64,000 bases of DNA from Pseudeuparius sepicola (lineage: Eukaryota > Arthropoda > Insecta > Coleoptera > Anthribidae): the NCBI GenBank assembly GCA_963920635.1, contig OY987302.1:31905278-31969277 (forward strand), read 5' to 3'. Made by a program: the position numbers and the translations under genes. The notes under the pieces are model-generated. The model worked only from the letters and a program-made list of their open reading frames with translations, did no database searches and had not been told where the DNA came from. How positions within the stretch are numbered: position 1 is the first letter of the stretch; each line of letters starts with the position of its first letter. Positions 34,978 to 48,329 of the stretch are shown one piece after another.

Positions 34978-36753
34978 AATCTATCTATCTACATGGAAAT
35001 TTCAATATAAAGACACAAAATATCTAAAGAATATCTTTGGGCAAACAAACCTTTCATATGACAAAGTGCAGGGGGCAAGGACTGAATCATTAAGGGCAAA
35101 AGTCTACTTACGTTTCTCATGGCTTAGATTTAAAGCTTTTCTGGCCTAGCTTTCCCGAATAAAAGAAGGAAATACAAAACGTTGGGAGTATTGTATACAG
35201 TCAAGTTACCTAGGTTAGTTACAGTAAAAGCAATAACCCATCGGCATCCCGCAATTACCTGTTCGCCGCGTGAATATTTGAAGCCTAAGTAAAAGCCCAA
35301 ACTGCCAGAAAATTGAAGAAATTCTGGGAAAAGCAAACAAAACAAACTAACCCATTTCCTTTGGCGGTTACGTCGATCGATTTCTAGGGACTTTACGTTT
35401 ACTTGGTCGGCGCGGCGCTCCAAATTCGACTCCCTCCCCGACGCGTACCAAATCGGAAAATGGCTCAAACGGCGGAACGGCTTTTCCGCTTCTGGCGCTC
35501 TTCAATAGCGACGTGGCACTTATTTTTTTGCGGCCCCAGGCGAAATTTGGACTTAAAATATCGAAAACTGCGCCAAAGGAAAGCGTTACATACATACTAC
35601 ATTTTTTGAGAAGCGCGTGCGACTATAAACACCTAGGGGGTCCGGCAGGACCGGACTAGGCGTTTATAACAAGACTCCTAGCCGGTCGGTGGCTCCTATA
35701 GCTAAGAAAAGAAATATTTCGGTGAAAATGAAAATAGAATCCTGGAAATCTAGTAATCTAATTACGGCCGTTAAAATTTATTATTAAAGAATGTACCGTA
35801 ATAAAAACTTATTTGTTTTTATGTAGATTTTAATTACAAAAAATGCCATCTCGTCATTTGCCATTATTAATTATTACATAAAGCAGCCATTATATTAATT
35901 AGGAGAGTTATTAATTAGGTATAAAATGGAAAGTGTCATATTAATTGTTATTGACGACAGTGTTTTTTCCAGGAAAATTGTTTTTATGTAAATAGTAGTC
36001 TGCGGTAGAGTCTGTTCTTCAACTGAAGACCAAGAAGTTATTTTTGACAAAGCTTATAAAAATCGTAACTCTAAATTATATGGTAAACTTTTTATAACAA
36101 AAAATCGAATCGGTCTGCTAATCTCTATAGGAACAATCTTCATGCCTGACAAACCAAAGAAACACAGTTAAATGTTTGTCTGCTGGTATTACATGATAGT
36201 TAGAAAGTTTCTTAATTAAAGTGAATTTTCATATTCCTTCGCAAGTTTTAAAAATAAGGGGTTTTTGACCCTAAAAATCATCTTAAATTCACGGTTAGTG
36301 TAATTTGGCACTACCAACTGCATAAAAAAATTATTCAGTTTCTGTTGCCCAGATCGTCTTGCAATTAGATGAATATTTCATCATTATCAGTGCTTACGCA
36401 TTTTATGTTATTTTATTTTGAATAAACCTGTATATAATCTGTAATTTTAAAAGAACACTAATCAATAAATACATCAGTAGTAATAAATAATAAACAGCCT
36501 TAAGTTAGGTTAGGTTTTCTGAAATAAACGTCAAATCATTTCAAGGTCAGTCTACTAACCTTGAATTCATTTGACTTTTGGAGTATTTCGCGTGACTGCA
36601 CCTAACGACACTATTTTAGTTCTACTTTTTAGGAAGGTCATCTTAGTGTGTACTAGTGTATACTTTTTTGCACTTAATTTACATACCAAAACTAGTCCAG
36701 AGTGACACTCTTTTTAACAAACGCTAAATATGCAAAAAGTGTAACCCGGTGTA
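34978..36753. other. Unassigned DNA with CG-rich block and a hairpin
   Basis: AT-rich overall, with a CG-rich segment at about 35,365-35,560 that has overlapping open frames but no recognisable domain. A hairpin-forming sequence with GTCCGGCAGGACCGG lies at about 35,628-35,673. It resembles the GGTCCGGCAGGGCCGG hairpin at 36,963-36,995 and 39,895-39,927. Confidence 0.4.
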
Positions 36754-37334
36754 CAGGGTGGGCAAATTTGGGCACTTTTAATAGGAAACAGCCAGATAGA
36801 AAAAAATAAAGTTACCGGGCGTATTTTTGGTACATTTTAATAGAAGAAAATTGGCAGGACGGCGACACTTTAATTTTTAGCGCCATCTGCTGCTTGTATC
36901 CAATATTGCTTTTCTATCCTTATGACTCTGTCACACAACTAGGGATTACATAAACAACGCCTATGGTCCGGCAGGGCCGGTAGGCGCTTGTTAACAAGAG
37001 TATGACAGTGGGACAATAGCCGCGTCCCTTTTGCCACTTTTCTTAAGAATTCTTACTTTATCTCAGTTGGTGGCAGTTCCTTTTACAAATGAGAATGTGA
37101 GCTAAAGTGAGATTTTTTACCTCCCCCTTCAGCCTTCAAGCACATCCTCGCGGGGACACTCACTATCGAGGATATTGGCTCAGTTTGGTGGTGGGGAAAA
37201 TGACCCTTTCACAAGATGATCCTTTGACAGGAAAAACAAACTGAGTGGCTCGGCTAACAACTGAGCTAAAGTTCTCAGTGTAGGGGCAAAAGGAACGCGG
37301 CTATTAGCGTTGTTTGGTATGCTAAACTAGTGTA

Positions 37335-39553
37335 CAGGGTGGGCAAATTTGGGCACTTTTAATAGGAAACACCCATTTCTAAGCCAGATAGAAAAAAATT
37401 AACCCCCCCACTCTCGAGCTTAAATTTCGTGAAAACTTCATTGCTGCAAACCGCATTTCGATATATTTTACCGTTTCGCAGCTAGAGGGCGTTTTTCGAT
37501 TTTGAGCGATATCTTAAAACCTTCATAACTTTTTTGTTTCTAAAGATAATTGATTTCTGTAAAAACTTTCAAGGCACTTTTTTACGTAGATTCCAGTGGC
37601 ATACACAGATTTTTTTAGATGGTCTCAATTTCGAAATAATGGCCAGAACTTTGTTTTTTTAAATGGAACACCCTATATATTATTAGCTCATTAGATTGCC
37701 CCTTTTATGCTGATTTCAATGATATAAGGTTTGATGGGTCTATCTCAAACAGTTTTGGAGAAAAAAATATAATCCGGTTTAATGCAACACCATTTATTTT
37801 TTCTAATCTCAGTAGGCGTATGTCATCTATGACAGTATTTACACGTTACTTATAACAGTTGAAATCAAAGTGAACGCCATTAATTTGCATGGTTACACAT
37901 AAATACGCATTATTAAGTTAAAAGTAAACAATGTCTTACGAAAATTACGAAAAATATGACACGTTAGAATGTTATATCCTAAATGATAATAATCCTGATA
38001 TGGCATCCGAACTTTACTTCAATCGCTATCCAGAAAGAAGACAACCTCATAAATCTATGTTTCTAAGATTAAAAGAAAATCTCACCAATTATGGGACCTT
38101 CAATAAGCCAAGACCCAAAAATTACAACATTGAAGATGCTGAAGAAACTGCTCTCAATGTCATTGGAATGGCGATTGAAAATCCTTCAATTTCAAGTCGT
38201 CAAATTGAATCTCAATCTGGGATTTCAAGACGTCGAGCTTTAAATATTTAAAAAATATATAAGTTCAGACCATATAAAATCAAGAAAATGCATCATTTGG
38301 AACCAACCGATTTTGAGCAGCGACTGGAGTTTTGCTTATGGTATCGTCAAAGTGTCCAACAAGATCAATTTTTTGCTAGTAATGTGATTTGGACAGATGA
38401 AGCCTATGTTAACAGTGCCGGAATTTTCAATAGACATAACGAGCACTATTGGTCTGATATCAATACTCATGATACTGTCGAAGTTCGAATCCAAGGGCGG
38501 TTTGGTTTTAGTGTTTGGTGCGCTCTACATGGCAATCGTGTTTTAAAATATCACATTTATCAAGAAAGACTAAACGGTCAACGGTATTATGAAATCTTAA
38601 ACCAGTATCTTATTCGGCAATTTATGGACAATCTTCCATTAAATGACGCAAGAAATCTGTTTTTCCACCATGATGGTGGACCACCTCATAATGTCAGAGC
38701 CGTTTCAGATCTATTTAATACAAATTTTGGAAATAACTGGATGGGAACTAATGGGCCGGTGCGTTGGCCTCCAAGGTCGCCGGATTGAACACCGCTAGAT
38801 TTTTTCTTTTGGGGGCACATTAAAGATAAGTTATACAAAAAAACTAGCAATAATATCGATGAACTCAGACAAAATAGACTGTGTAAATTCTGTTTCAAGT
38901 ATTCATATCCATAATGCAGTTCAAAGTGTTATCAAAAGGTGTAATTTTTGTATTGACAATAACGGACATCAGTTTGAATATTTGCTTTAATTATCTAATT
39001 TAAACTGTTATTTTAATTTATTATAAAAATGTGCATAAAGAACGTAAAAATTGTTTTTGGTAATATAATATGATTCTAAGTGATTTATTTAAATGGTGTT
39101 GCATTAAACCGGATTATATTTTTTTCTCCAAAACTGTTTGAGATAGACCCATCAAACCTTATATCATTGAAATCAGCATCAAAGGGGCTATCTAATGAGG
39201 TAATAATATATAGGGTGTTCCGTTTAAAAAAACAAAGTTCTGGCCATTATTTCGAAATTGAGACCCTCTAAAAAAATCGGTGTACGCCACTGGAATCTAC
39301 GTAAAAAAGTGCCTTAAGAAAGTTTTTACAGAAATCAATTATCTTTAGAAACAAAAAAGTGATGAAGGTTTTAAGATATAGCTCAAAATCGAAAAACGCC
39401 CTCTAGCGGCGAAACGGTAAAATATATCGAAATGCGGTTTGCGGCAATGAACTTTTCACGAAATTTAAGCTCGAGAGTGGGGGGGTTAATTTTTTTCTAT
39501 CTGGCTTAGAAATGGGTGTTTCCTATTAAAAGTGCCCAAATTTGCCCACCCTG
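37335..39553 (+). mobile_element. Mariner-like transposon with about 465-bp TIRs
   Basis: Ends CAGGGTGGGCAAATTTGGGC in inverted orientation, TA duplication (inside TGTA/TACA), total 2,219 bp. The TIRs extend to about 37,800 and 39,085, unusually long for a mariner. The interior holds one decayed transposase gene. Confidence 0.85.
37931..38988 (+). pseudogene. Mariner-like transposase with in-frame stops
   Basis: Starts at ATG 37,931. The N-terminal part has helix-turn-helix segments (ISSRQIESQSGISRRRA). The catalytic part has IWTDEAYV, FFHHDGGPPHN and PPRSPD, with 36 residues between the second and third Asp, the same spacing as the transposase at 1,968-3,285. Two in-frame stops are seen: TAA at 38,249 and TGA at 38,787, directly after the third catalytic Asp; the latter is one base away from a Leu codon. 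The reading continues to about 38,840 (TPLDFFFWGH). The remaining tail is shifted. It is related to, but a different family from, the 1,968 gene. Confidence 0.8.
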
Positions 39554-39934
39554 TACACTAGTTTAGCATACCAAACAACGCTAATAGCCGCGTTCCTTTT
39601 GCCCCTACACTGAAAACTTTAGCTCAGTTGTTAGCCGAGCCACTCAGTTTGTTTTTCCTGTCAAAGGATCATCTTGTGAAAGGGTCATTTTCCCCACCAC
39701 CAAACTGAGCCAATATCCTCGATAGTGAGTGTCCCCGCGAGGATGTGCTTGAAGGCTGAAGGGGGAGGTAAAAAATCTCACTTTAGCTCACATTCTCATT
39801 TGTAAAAGGAACTGCCACCAACTGAGATAAAGTAAGAATTCTTAAGAAAAGTGGCAAAAGGAACGCGGCTATTGTCCCACTGTCATACTCTTGTTAACAA
39901 GCGCCTACCGGCCCTGCCGGACCATAGGCGTTGT

Positions 39935-40178
39935 TTATGTAATCCCTAGTTGTGTGACAGAGTCATAAGGATAGAAAAGCAATATTGGATACAAGCAGCA
40001 GATGGCGCTAAAAATTAAAGTGTCGCCGTCCTGCCAATTTTCTTCTATTAAAATGTACCAAAAATACGCCCGGTAACTTTATTTTTTGCAAAATCTGCCC
40101 CCTGTATCTACCCATTTCTCTCATGTCCTTATGTCAGTGCCAGACATTGGCTAACCAGAGTATCCATAAACAAGGCTT
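39935..40178. repeat. MITE of the GTTGTTTATG...CATAAACAAGGC family
   Basis: Similar in sequence throughout to the MITE inside the palindromic element arms (7,602-7,861), showing this family exists outside those arms as well. Confidence 0.65.
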
Positions 40179-40769
40179 ATCGAGAATATTTTTAGGACTC
40201 AAGCACCAACATTTGCCGACCTTCAAGTATTAGAGCCATTTTTGCTTCAAAGGCATGCAGAAAATCAGTAATGATAGGCAAACCCCTTGTTAAGGCTGAT
40301 ATGGAAAAGATAATTCTACAAATGAGTAAAACAGATAAGCCTTGGGTAAGTATTTGTATGATTGTTAAAACAATAATTCTTAGCCTATAGTTCTCCAAAC
40401 TGAGTTTATCCCACATGGTTGTGTAAAATGTTCGCTTCCTATTTAGGTATTACTTATTTTACCCAAAAAACATGTTTTATGTTGAATCGCTATCTTATAG
40501 TGTTGCAAAAGTAATATACTGTAGAGATGCCTGTTTTGGCCAGTTCACCAGTTTTGACCACCTTTGTCACAAAATTCCTTATATTAAGGAAATAAAATTG
40601 TGGAGCTATTTTGTCTGTGGTAATGTGACCTTGACAAGTTTATTGACTTTAGTTTCCTAAATAACTTAGTTTCCTAATAACTTAGTGAAAAAGTTAAGAA
40701 ACAAGGTAAGCAATTATTCATCAATTACTTTATCTGTTTGCGGATTTTTGTTTATTTTTGGTGTATTTA

Positions 40770-40942
40770 TAGTAGGGGAGCCCACGATGCTAAATGGGGA
40801 TTTGCTCGAGCGTCGTGGGGACCTACAGGCTTTCACAAATGTAAAAAAAATAGTCACATGGAGATACTCGAGCGCGTCAGATATTGATAGTGTATATGCC
40901 CCACGTGTAAATCCCAAAATCCCCTCTTGGGCTCCCCTACTA
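40770..40942. mobile_element. PIF/Harbinger-type MITE, 173 bp
   Basis: TIRs TAGTAGGGGAGCCCA and its reverse, flanked by TTA on both sides (40,767-40,769 and 40,943-40,945). A 3-bp TWA-type duplication is typical of PIF/Harbinger. No coding capacity. Confidence 0.75.
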
Positions 40943-41165
40943 TTAGTTCCTGCAAATTAGTATAAAAGTAATGTTTAATCAATAGTATTGCTAAGAGATA
41001 ATTTTAAAGCAGTTTTATAGGGTGGCCAAAAGTGGTTCCTGAATAATCAACAATCCTCAGTTTTGGCCACCTCCCTGGCCAAAGCCGGTGGTTTTTAATT
41101 ATAGTTTTGGCCACCTTATTTTTTAAGGAAATTATTAGCCTACCTAGATATTTCCCCTTTTACAG

Positions 41166-43730
41166 ATGGTTAACAATAAACGGAAAATCATTGGAAAACG
41201 TAAGGGAAAATCTAAAAAGATATTTTTCCAGTATAAAGATAGTCAGTTAAAAAATGCTCTTGAGGCAATCAAAACTGGTATGCCTGTTCTCAGGGCAAGC
41301 GAAATTTTTGGAGTGCTACGCACAACTTTAAGGAATAAAATTTCTGGAATTTCGCCATACACCACTGGGAAGACAGGTCCAGATTGCGTGTTGGGAAAAG
41401 AAACTGAAATGCAGCTAGTGGAATGGATTAAAAAATCAGCAGAAATGGGATTTCCAATAACCAAAGAGGGACTTAAATTTTCCGTGAAAAAAATTTTAGA
41501 AGCCACTAAACAAGTTACTCCATTTACTAACAATACCCCTGGGAAAAAGTGGGCAAAGTCTTTTTTGAGACGCCATCAGGAATTGTCAATAAAGCAATCA
41601 GAGTACATTAATAAAGCTCATGCCAACATCACACCAACTGCCATTAGAAAATGGTTTCAAGAGACAGAAAATTTGCTAGGTAATGACGCTAATATCTTAA
41701 ATGATCCATCCAGGATCTGGAATATGGACGAAACGTCGTTTTATTTAAATCCAAAAGGAGTTTCTGTAATCGCGGAAAAAGGAAAACGGGTTTATGGGAC
41801 GTCTATTAACAGCGACAAGGAAAACATTACAACGCTGGTTACAGTCAACGCATTGGGACACTTTGCACCACCTTTAACAATTTACAAATTTGAAAGGATT
41901 AATGCCAACTACAAGAATGCAGCTCATCAGGTTGGGGTTTAGGCAGAACGAAAAATGGGTGGATGACTTCGGAAGCATTTTTTGAATACTTTGCAAATGT
42001 TTTCTATCCATTTTTAGTGGAAAAGAAGTACTCATTCCCTCAAATTGTATTCTTGGATGGACGGACATTCATCCCACCTAAGCATATCGCTTAGTAGGTT
42101 CTGCCGGGAAGCACAAATTATTCTCATTTGTTTGTACCCTAATAAAACCCATATACTTCAACCTTTAGACGTGGCCCTATTTTTTCCATTGAAAAATGGT
42201 TGGAAGAAAACCGTTGCCAACTAGAGGTTGGAACATGATGGAAGCGAAATAAAAAAAAGGATGTGCCAGCTCTTCTGAATTATGTAATTTCTAATATGGA
42301 TTTTTCAACGGCTATTGTTAATGGTTTTAAATCATGTGGATTATACCCATTTACTGCCGACAATGTCGATTTCACCAAATGTACAAAAAAATTCACTGAA
42401 GATACTAAAACCCAAGAAGAAAGAAGTGATGATGGCATTCAGATTAGTAATAAGAACGACAATAGTTCATGCTTTAAACCCGTATCTTCTGTCTTAAGTG
42501 AATTGGAATCCAAAATGAGTTAAAATGTTCTTTCTGAGTTTGAAACTGCCTTAAAATATAACACCAAACCAGTGGACATTACTACTACTACTGTTTGAAA
42601 TATGGCTCCAGATGAAGGCTGATACACAAGCAACGAAGTCAGATGACAGTGTCGAAAAAAAAGATGCTATTAGTGCGGACCAGTCTCTCGATCAATTATT
42701 GTTACTAGAAAACTCGCTTGAAAATGATTTGATGTTAATTGACTTTTCCGAATTTAATGACCTACCTAATAGTGACCTACTGATAGATGATATAGGCCAT
42801 GATGTTTCCAGCACGTCTAACAATATTACTTCTCATGTCCATATATTTGATAATTTTCAATCAAAGTCGATAGCAGACTGTAGCGCTAACATGAAAGAAG
42901 TTGTAAAAGTAAACGGAATGGAGAATGAAATAACGATAGAACTGATAGATATCAACAAAAATAAAGAAGCAAAATACCAAGACGAAGAAAAAACTGGCAA
43001 AGATATGTTAGGTGAAAGCGCAATCCAAAACGTTGAAAAAATCGTCATTGAAGAAGTATATTTAAAAACCAAAGACTTGATATTGTAAAAGCTATTGAAG
43101 TACCTGAAAATGTTTCTAATGACAGTGAGTCTGTGATAATAAATAAAGATAAAGAAGTCAATGTAAACGAAGGAATAAATATACTAAGCAACATATTGAT
43201 ATATCCTTCAAGCTCCAACTCACCTATCAACAAAAGAAAGAGATCGGTGGTGCCAAGTGTACTAACCTCGGACCAGTGGATGGCTATAGCAGAAGAAAAA
43301 GAACAGCAAAAAAAAGATCTGGAAAAAAGAAAAGAAGAACGTCTTCAAAAGAGAAAAATGTTGAAAGAACAACAAAGTCCGAAAAAAAACAAAACAAACC
43401 ACGCAAATGAAAAGAAGGAATACCTCTAAAATAGAATCGATAGAGGAGAACAATCAAATAGAAGACAATCAATTAAAGAAACTTCAAGATAAAATCAGCA
43501 ACGATAAAGGAAAAATCGAAATAACTACAAGTTCTTTTGTTGTGGTTCGATACGAAAATAAATTTTATCCAGGGCAAGTTTTAAACGTGGAGACCAATTT
43601 CGACAATGACCCCAAGTGGACCACACTGGAAGTGGCCCGTAAAAGAAGACATTCTCTTTTACGAAAAGGAAAACATTTTGGAAATTATTGACACACCTAC
43701 TAAAAGGAATACTAGGGGCATATTTGCAGT
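41166..43730 (+). pseudogene. Pogo/Tigger-type (jerky-like) transposase with C-terminal extension, decayed
   Basis: ATG at 41,166, directly after a splice-acceptor-like TTTTACAG. An open frame of 258 codons has an N-terminal psq-type HTH, a CENP-B-type HTH (about residues 75-150) and the start of the DDE_1 catalytic domain (RIWNMDETSFYL). After 41,942 the frame shifts: GWMTSEAFFEYFANVF, FLDGR (second Asp) and QPLDVALFFPL (third Asp) follow in other frames with stops. C-terminal parts at 42,263-43,429 are acidic then charged. From about 43,525 comes a domain with FVVVRYENKFYPGQV and HWKWPVKEDILFY, resembling the WKWP tail of insect pogo-like proteins. At least five interruptions. Confidence 0.8.
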
Positions 43731-44850
43731 TAGATTCTGTCTTGTCCATTTTATATATATACAATACATGTTGTGTCAATTTCTTGGTATGGATCTTATT
43801 ATCATCTACTGAGTAACATAGTTTACTAATTTTGTGCTCTGACGTGTTGTTGTTTTTACTTGGATACCGATCTATTTTCGAGAATTTGTCGTTGTGTGAC
43901 GACTTGATTGTGATCAGCCATAGAGTCGATTAAGGCAATTTAATTTTCTGTGAATGATTGATGTAGCACAGGTTTCCTTTTATACCAAAACCATTTTTCT
44001 TTTAGTTGCGAAGCTGCTTCGAATGGTTGCATGTCCGTTCCTTTTGGAACCTGAAAATATTAGAACAGAGCAAGCGTGCCTTCGGGTGATCGGCCGTATT
44101 TCCAGCATGCAACTATTCCAATCAGTGGGTTATGTTTTTCTTTTCCTCACCTTTTGAATATCCCCCTGTATCTGCATTAAAAGTTCCCATTTCAATTCCA
44201 TAGTACTGTCATTTTTTCTTCAAAATCCAGACCCATTTTTACACAACTGCTCCACACAACAGGCTGGAACCCTCTTGTGTGACGATTTGATTTTTTCTCC
44301 ATTAAATCCTCTTTGTTTCTATTACGTATCTTTTGAGCATTTCAAGTTAACCGTATACAGATATTATCTTTACAAACTTACAGTTAGTTATTCCTTTCCG
44401 CTTATCTTCAGCAATGAATCAGAGACGAGCTGGCAGCCTACCGACTATTGGTGGCGGACGCGATAGTTATGGCCAAGGCAATTGTCGTCTTCTTTTTCTA
44501 TCGGCCCGTAGCCTCCCTTCTTGTTCTGGGGGTAGGGTGCATTCCATGGGGTGTGGTCTTCTCGGGTGTCGGGAGTTTCGTTATTGTTGTTTCCGACGCG
44601 GGAAACCTTGAAGCTCGGCACTGGGTGAGTCATAGTTTGTGGAGTGTGCGCTGTCGTCGGACAAGCAGCGGTTACGCTTCCTGGGAAGTTCTTTCTTTCA
44701 TTTCCCTTCCCTACTTAGTTTTAGATAACTCGTTAGTAAGTTTTTTTGAATTTGGGATTTGAACGGTTTCAGGTTTTCGCATTTATTCAATTCTTGCATC
44801 TATTATCTTGTGTAATTTTCTATCTGTTAGTTGTCTTAGGAAGTGGTCTT
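43731..44850. other. No supported feature
   Basis: Mixed AT-rich DNA with short open frames on both strands but no recognised domain, TIR or LTR. Confidence 0.4.
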
Positions 44851-45090
44851 ACATTCATCGTAGGCTCGGATAGCAAGTTAGTGTCTGAAAATGAATGTAC
44901 CATTACTACTCCTTATATCTTAATAATCAGACATTCATCGTAGGCTCGGATAGCACGTAAGTGTCCGAAAGTGGATCTACTGTTATTTCTCTTTATATCC
45001 TAATGATCACTCTTTCATCATAGGCTCGGATAGCACGTAAGTGTCCAAAAGTGGGAGATTCATCATTACGATTTCACAGACAGATATTTT
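44851..45090 (+). repeat. 80-bp tandem repeat, three units
   Basis: Units with TCATCGTAGGCTCGGATAGC begin at 44,851, 44,931 and 45,011. The AGTGTCYGAAA part is kept in all, and the distal half is more variable. No function apparent. Confidence 0.85.
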
Positions 45091-45398
45091 TTCTTTTGTC
45101 AAATCAATTTTTTTTAGGTTAATTTTCCTATTACAATAACTTATTTTCAAGCTTATGTGTGGCCGTACACTATCAGTCAAATATAATGTTTTTGGTGAAT
45201 GGGCAGACTAATCTGTAGGTACATGACTTATTAATTAGACGTAACTTAACAACTTTTAAGAAAAATACTCAACTTGCGTTTTCGCATTTTTCTAAACCGG
45301 GGAGAGGAGGTGAGGTGTGTAACGGATTTTTCCAATTCAAAATCCGTTACTCGTTTTTATATCTTTTTATTAACATAAAGTCATTATTTTCAAATATA

Positions 45399-46226
45399 CA
45401 GTGTGTCCACGGATGTAATTAACTATACTAGTAAAAAAATATATTTTGAATTTTTAGAAAAAAGTTATTCTTGACAAAAAAGTCTGCTTGACCTTAAAAT
45501 AAGATTGGCATCGAAAAAGTTGGAACTGCTTATACTGGGTGACCAGAAAATTGAAGAAACGTTAATTAGATAAGAGTATACTACCCCAATTTGTAGAGAT
45601 AGTGAAAAAAGTTATAAAGAAAATTTATTCAGCGTGATAAGTTACTCAGGGGTGCAAAATTTCGAAGCGTTACTCCTTTGATTTTTTTATATTATTCTCT
45701 TTTTTGTCAAATAAATGGTTTTCTGTAAATAGTACGACAAAATTGTATTATAAAAACTTCCTCAGAATGGAAAACTGGGCATTATGACAAAATTTGACTA
45801 TTCTAGGCGTACTCAAAGTAGGCCTAGGATTGTCAAAAAAATTTTCACCATACACAGTTTCCTACTCTGAGTAACTTTTATTTATACAGTTTTGTCGTAC
45901 TACCTGCAGAAGATTATTTAATCGAAGAAAAACATTAAAAAAATAAAAAAATCGAAGTAGGCCCAACGGTTTCAAATTTTGTACACCTAAGTAACACATC
46001 ACGCTGAACAAATTTTCTTTATAACTTTTTTCAATATCTCTACAAATAGAAGCAGTTTACTCTTATGCGAATTAACGTTTCTTTAATTTTCTGGTCACCC
46101 AGTATAAGTAATGTTAACTTTTTCCATGCCAATCTTATTTTAAGAACAAGCAGACTTCTTTATAAAGAATGACTTTAAAAATAACAATTTTTACAAGTAT
46201 AGTTAAGTCCATCCGTGGATACACTG
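45399..46226. mobile_element. Tc1/mariner-type foldback MITE, 828 bp, with concentric inner element
   Basis: Ends CAGTGTGTCCACGGATG and CATCCGTGGATACACTG, flanked by TATA (TA duplication). Within both arms, at 45,535 and 46,102, lies a second pair of ends CTGGGTGACCAGAAAATT, also next to TA. This makes a 568-bp inner element at the centre of the palindrome. No coding capacity. Confidence 0.8.
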
Positions 46227-48192
46227 TATATCCATACTTAATAACTAATTTATTTTTTGTACAGTTTCAATTCATTTACAATATTGTATTCAATTTTATT
46301 ACGACTTTTTAAAATTTTAAAACTTAAATTATTTCAAATGATTCAAATTTTCGCGCGTCCCATATGGTCAATGGCCGCATACTTCCGCCTAGCCTCGAAC
46401 CCTGCGCAGATTCAAAATGCGGGAATTCAAGTGTGTGTTTACCTATCAGCAGGTATGTAATAAAAAATCGGTATTATGAATTACTCGATTTTATATTTAT
46501 TTAATTCACTAAATACGTTTCATGCTAAAACCTGATTGATCGAGAGCGGACGGATGACGTAGGTCCTGCCGGCCAACAGCCGGGAGGGTCCCATCTTTCA
46601 GAGGAGTTTGCTCCGGTCTTCGCTTGTATTAAGTTCGCAGAGGCATCTGCCTATTTTCCGCCAAATTTTCGACATTTTCGGCATTTATATCGCTCAATTT
46701 TTACCATCGGTGATTTATTTGAGTGGTTTTGTATTTTTATATCGGGGATTGACTTGGTGTGACTAATTTTGGGTTTTTTGTTTTTCTATGTTCACGGCAT
46801 CGTGAGGCAACGACGCTTGCACGAGGCCCTTCCTTTTTGGCTGCGTAGGTGATGAATCGCGAGACACAGCGAGCAGGTGGTGGCTGTTTCTCCTGGAAGG
46901 ACCCTACAGGTGAATAATTTCTTTTGATTTTTGCTTAGTTCAGCGACTTTAATACTCACCTGTAGCGGTTTTTTTGACGTGCTGTTTTTTTGAAGGACTC
47001 ATTTTGTCTAATGCCACGGCCATCTTTAATTCAAAAACATAGCACTGTCTTTCTTTGAATACCCACCATCTTGCGGTTGTTTTCTTATCGAATATTTTCA
47101 AGTTTTGGTCACGTTAGTCACATTTATTGTTCGGGTTAGGTCTCGATTCTGTGGTACCGGGCCACTCAAGTAAATCTGATTTCTGAATTTGATTTAAAAT
47201 GTAATAATTTTCATTAAATTGGGGCTGGAGCATTCTCACAATTTTTTCTTAAAATTAGATATTAAGCACTTTGCTATTCCGGTCAGGTGATCTATCTTAT
47301 CTAAAAATTTAAAAAACTATGCATAGTTCCCAATAGTTTAGTTTAGTTCTAAACATTTAATTTTCGTCATTAATTGTCTACATTAAATAACTTTAGTATC
47401 ATAATTCAATTTTAAATATTAATCGTAACCTAGTGGTTTATAAATTTTTGTAAAAGGCTTAGACCTTGTCTAATGCTACTTTCTTTCTGATCTGTTCACG
47501 CTTGCAACACCATCTCTGAGGACGCTACGACGACAGCCTTCTGACGACGAACAACGTAACGGAAGTTGCGTAGGCATAGGTGTGTATTCCTAGTCAGCTC
47601 TACTTCGGCGAAAAACCCCTGAGATTTGCTAGCCACAACAACAGCAGCGCCTACACGAGCAGACAAGGACCGGAGGAAGCCCTAGCCTCGCCCCGCACGA
47701 CAACAAGCCTCGTCTGAGCGTAAGCCACTGAAGTCGCAGTTCGAACTTATTATTCAGAGTGAATCATAATCGAAGCTGAACAGTCAGAGTTTATTTGTAA
47801 AGACAATTTGACCTTTTTTATTCTCAAACAAATTTTTAACTGATAATTTAACTCTATTTTCTAGTTTATTGCATTTAAACAGTTGCTCAAATTTGACTTT
47901 ATTCTAAAGTTGATTTATTCTATACTGTTATCATTTAAAAGTTGTACATACAAGGCATGATTGTGACTCAAATTATTGTGATCAATAAATTGTATATATT
48001 TTACTGAGGTAACAAGGTTTTATTGAACAGACCCAGCTATAGCAGATCTCGGTTTGTTATAAATTCGCGAAAGAGGAAGTTTTGTCGGAAAGTTTATACA
48101 TTGAGCATATTTGGAAAATGAGCCGATAACGGTGAGTTTTGTTCTAATATGTCGAAAGGTTTTTGTCCTAGTAGAGGTCCTCTATAAGCATG
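46227..48192. other. Unassigned DNA, possible solo LTR or host sequence
   Basis: Contains GC-rich patches at 46,550-46,660 and 47,515-47,740 and an AATAAA at about 47,985. No LTR pair or domain was found. A possible splice donor (CTACAG|GTGAATAA) lies at about 46,910. I cannot assign it. Confidence 0.3.
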
Positions 48193-48196
48193 ATAC

Positions 48197-48329
48197 TATG
48201 GGAACAACAGTTCTTTTATAAGAATCTTTATTATATCAACTAACATAATATTGACAAAAGTGAAAAGTGAAAACAATCATCAAAATAGCTCCGTTCCTTG
48301 GAAACCGCAGTTACACGGTTGTCGCTACA
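48197..48329 (-). repeat. CsRn1 3' LTR
   Basis: On the reverse strand it begins TGTAGCGACAACC after a purine-rich tract and ends CCCATA. It pairs with 51,799-51,931. Confidence 0.9.

Larger units (their letters stand above)
36754..40178. mobile_element. Concentric palindrome around a mariner-like transposon
   Basis: Outer arms 36,802-37,334 and 39,554-40,086 are near-perfect inverted copies. The mariner-like element (37,335-39,553) occupies the exact centre, and its own TIRs continue the symmetry. The outer arms carry part of the MITE family seen at 7,602 and a hairpin (CCGGCAGGGCCGG). On the left, a 48-bp solo copy of the mariner end (36,754-36,801) abuts the arm. On the right the MITE continues to 40,178. 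Confidence 0.75.

Noticed and set aside
35130..35609. Overlapping frames in the CG-rich block as a host exon
   Set aside because: No recognisable domain and no consistent splice signals; kept only as unassigned.
46227..48192. Solo LTR
   Set aside because: AATAAA and GC-rich patches are suggestive, but I found no TG...CA borders with a target duplication.
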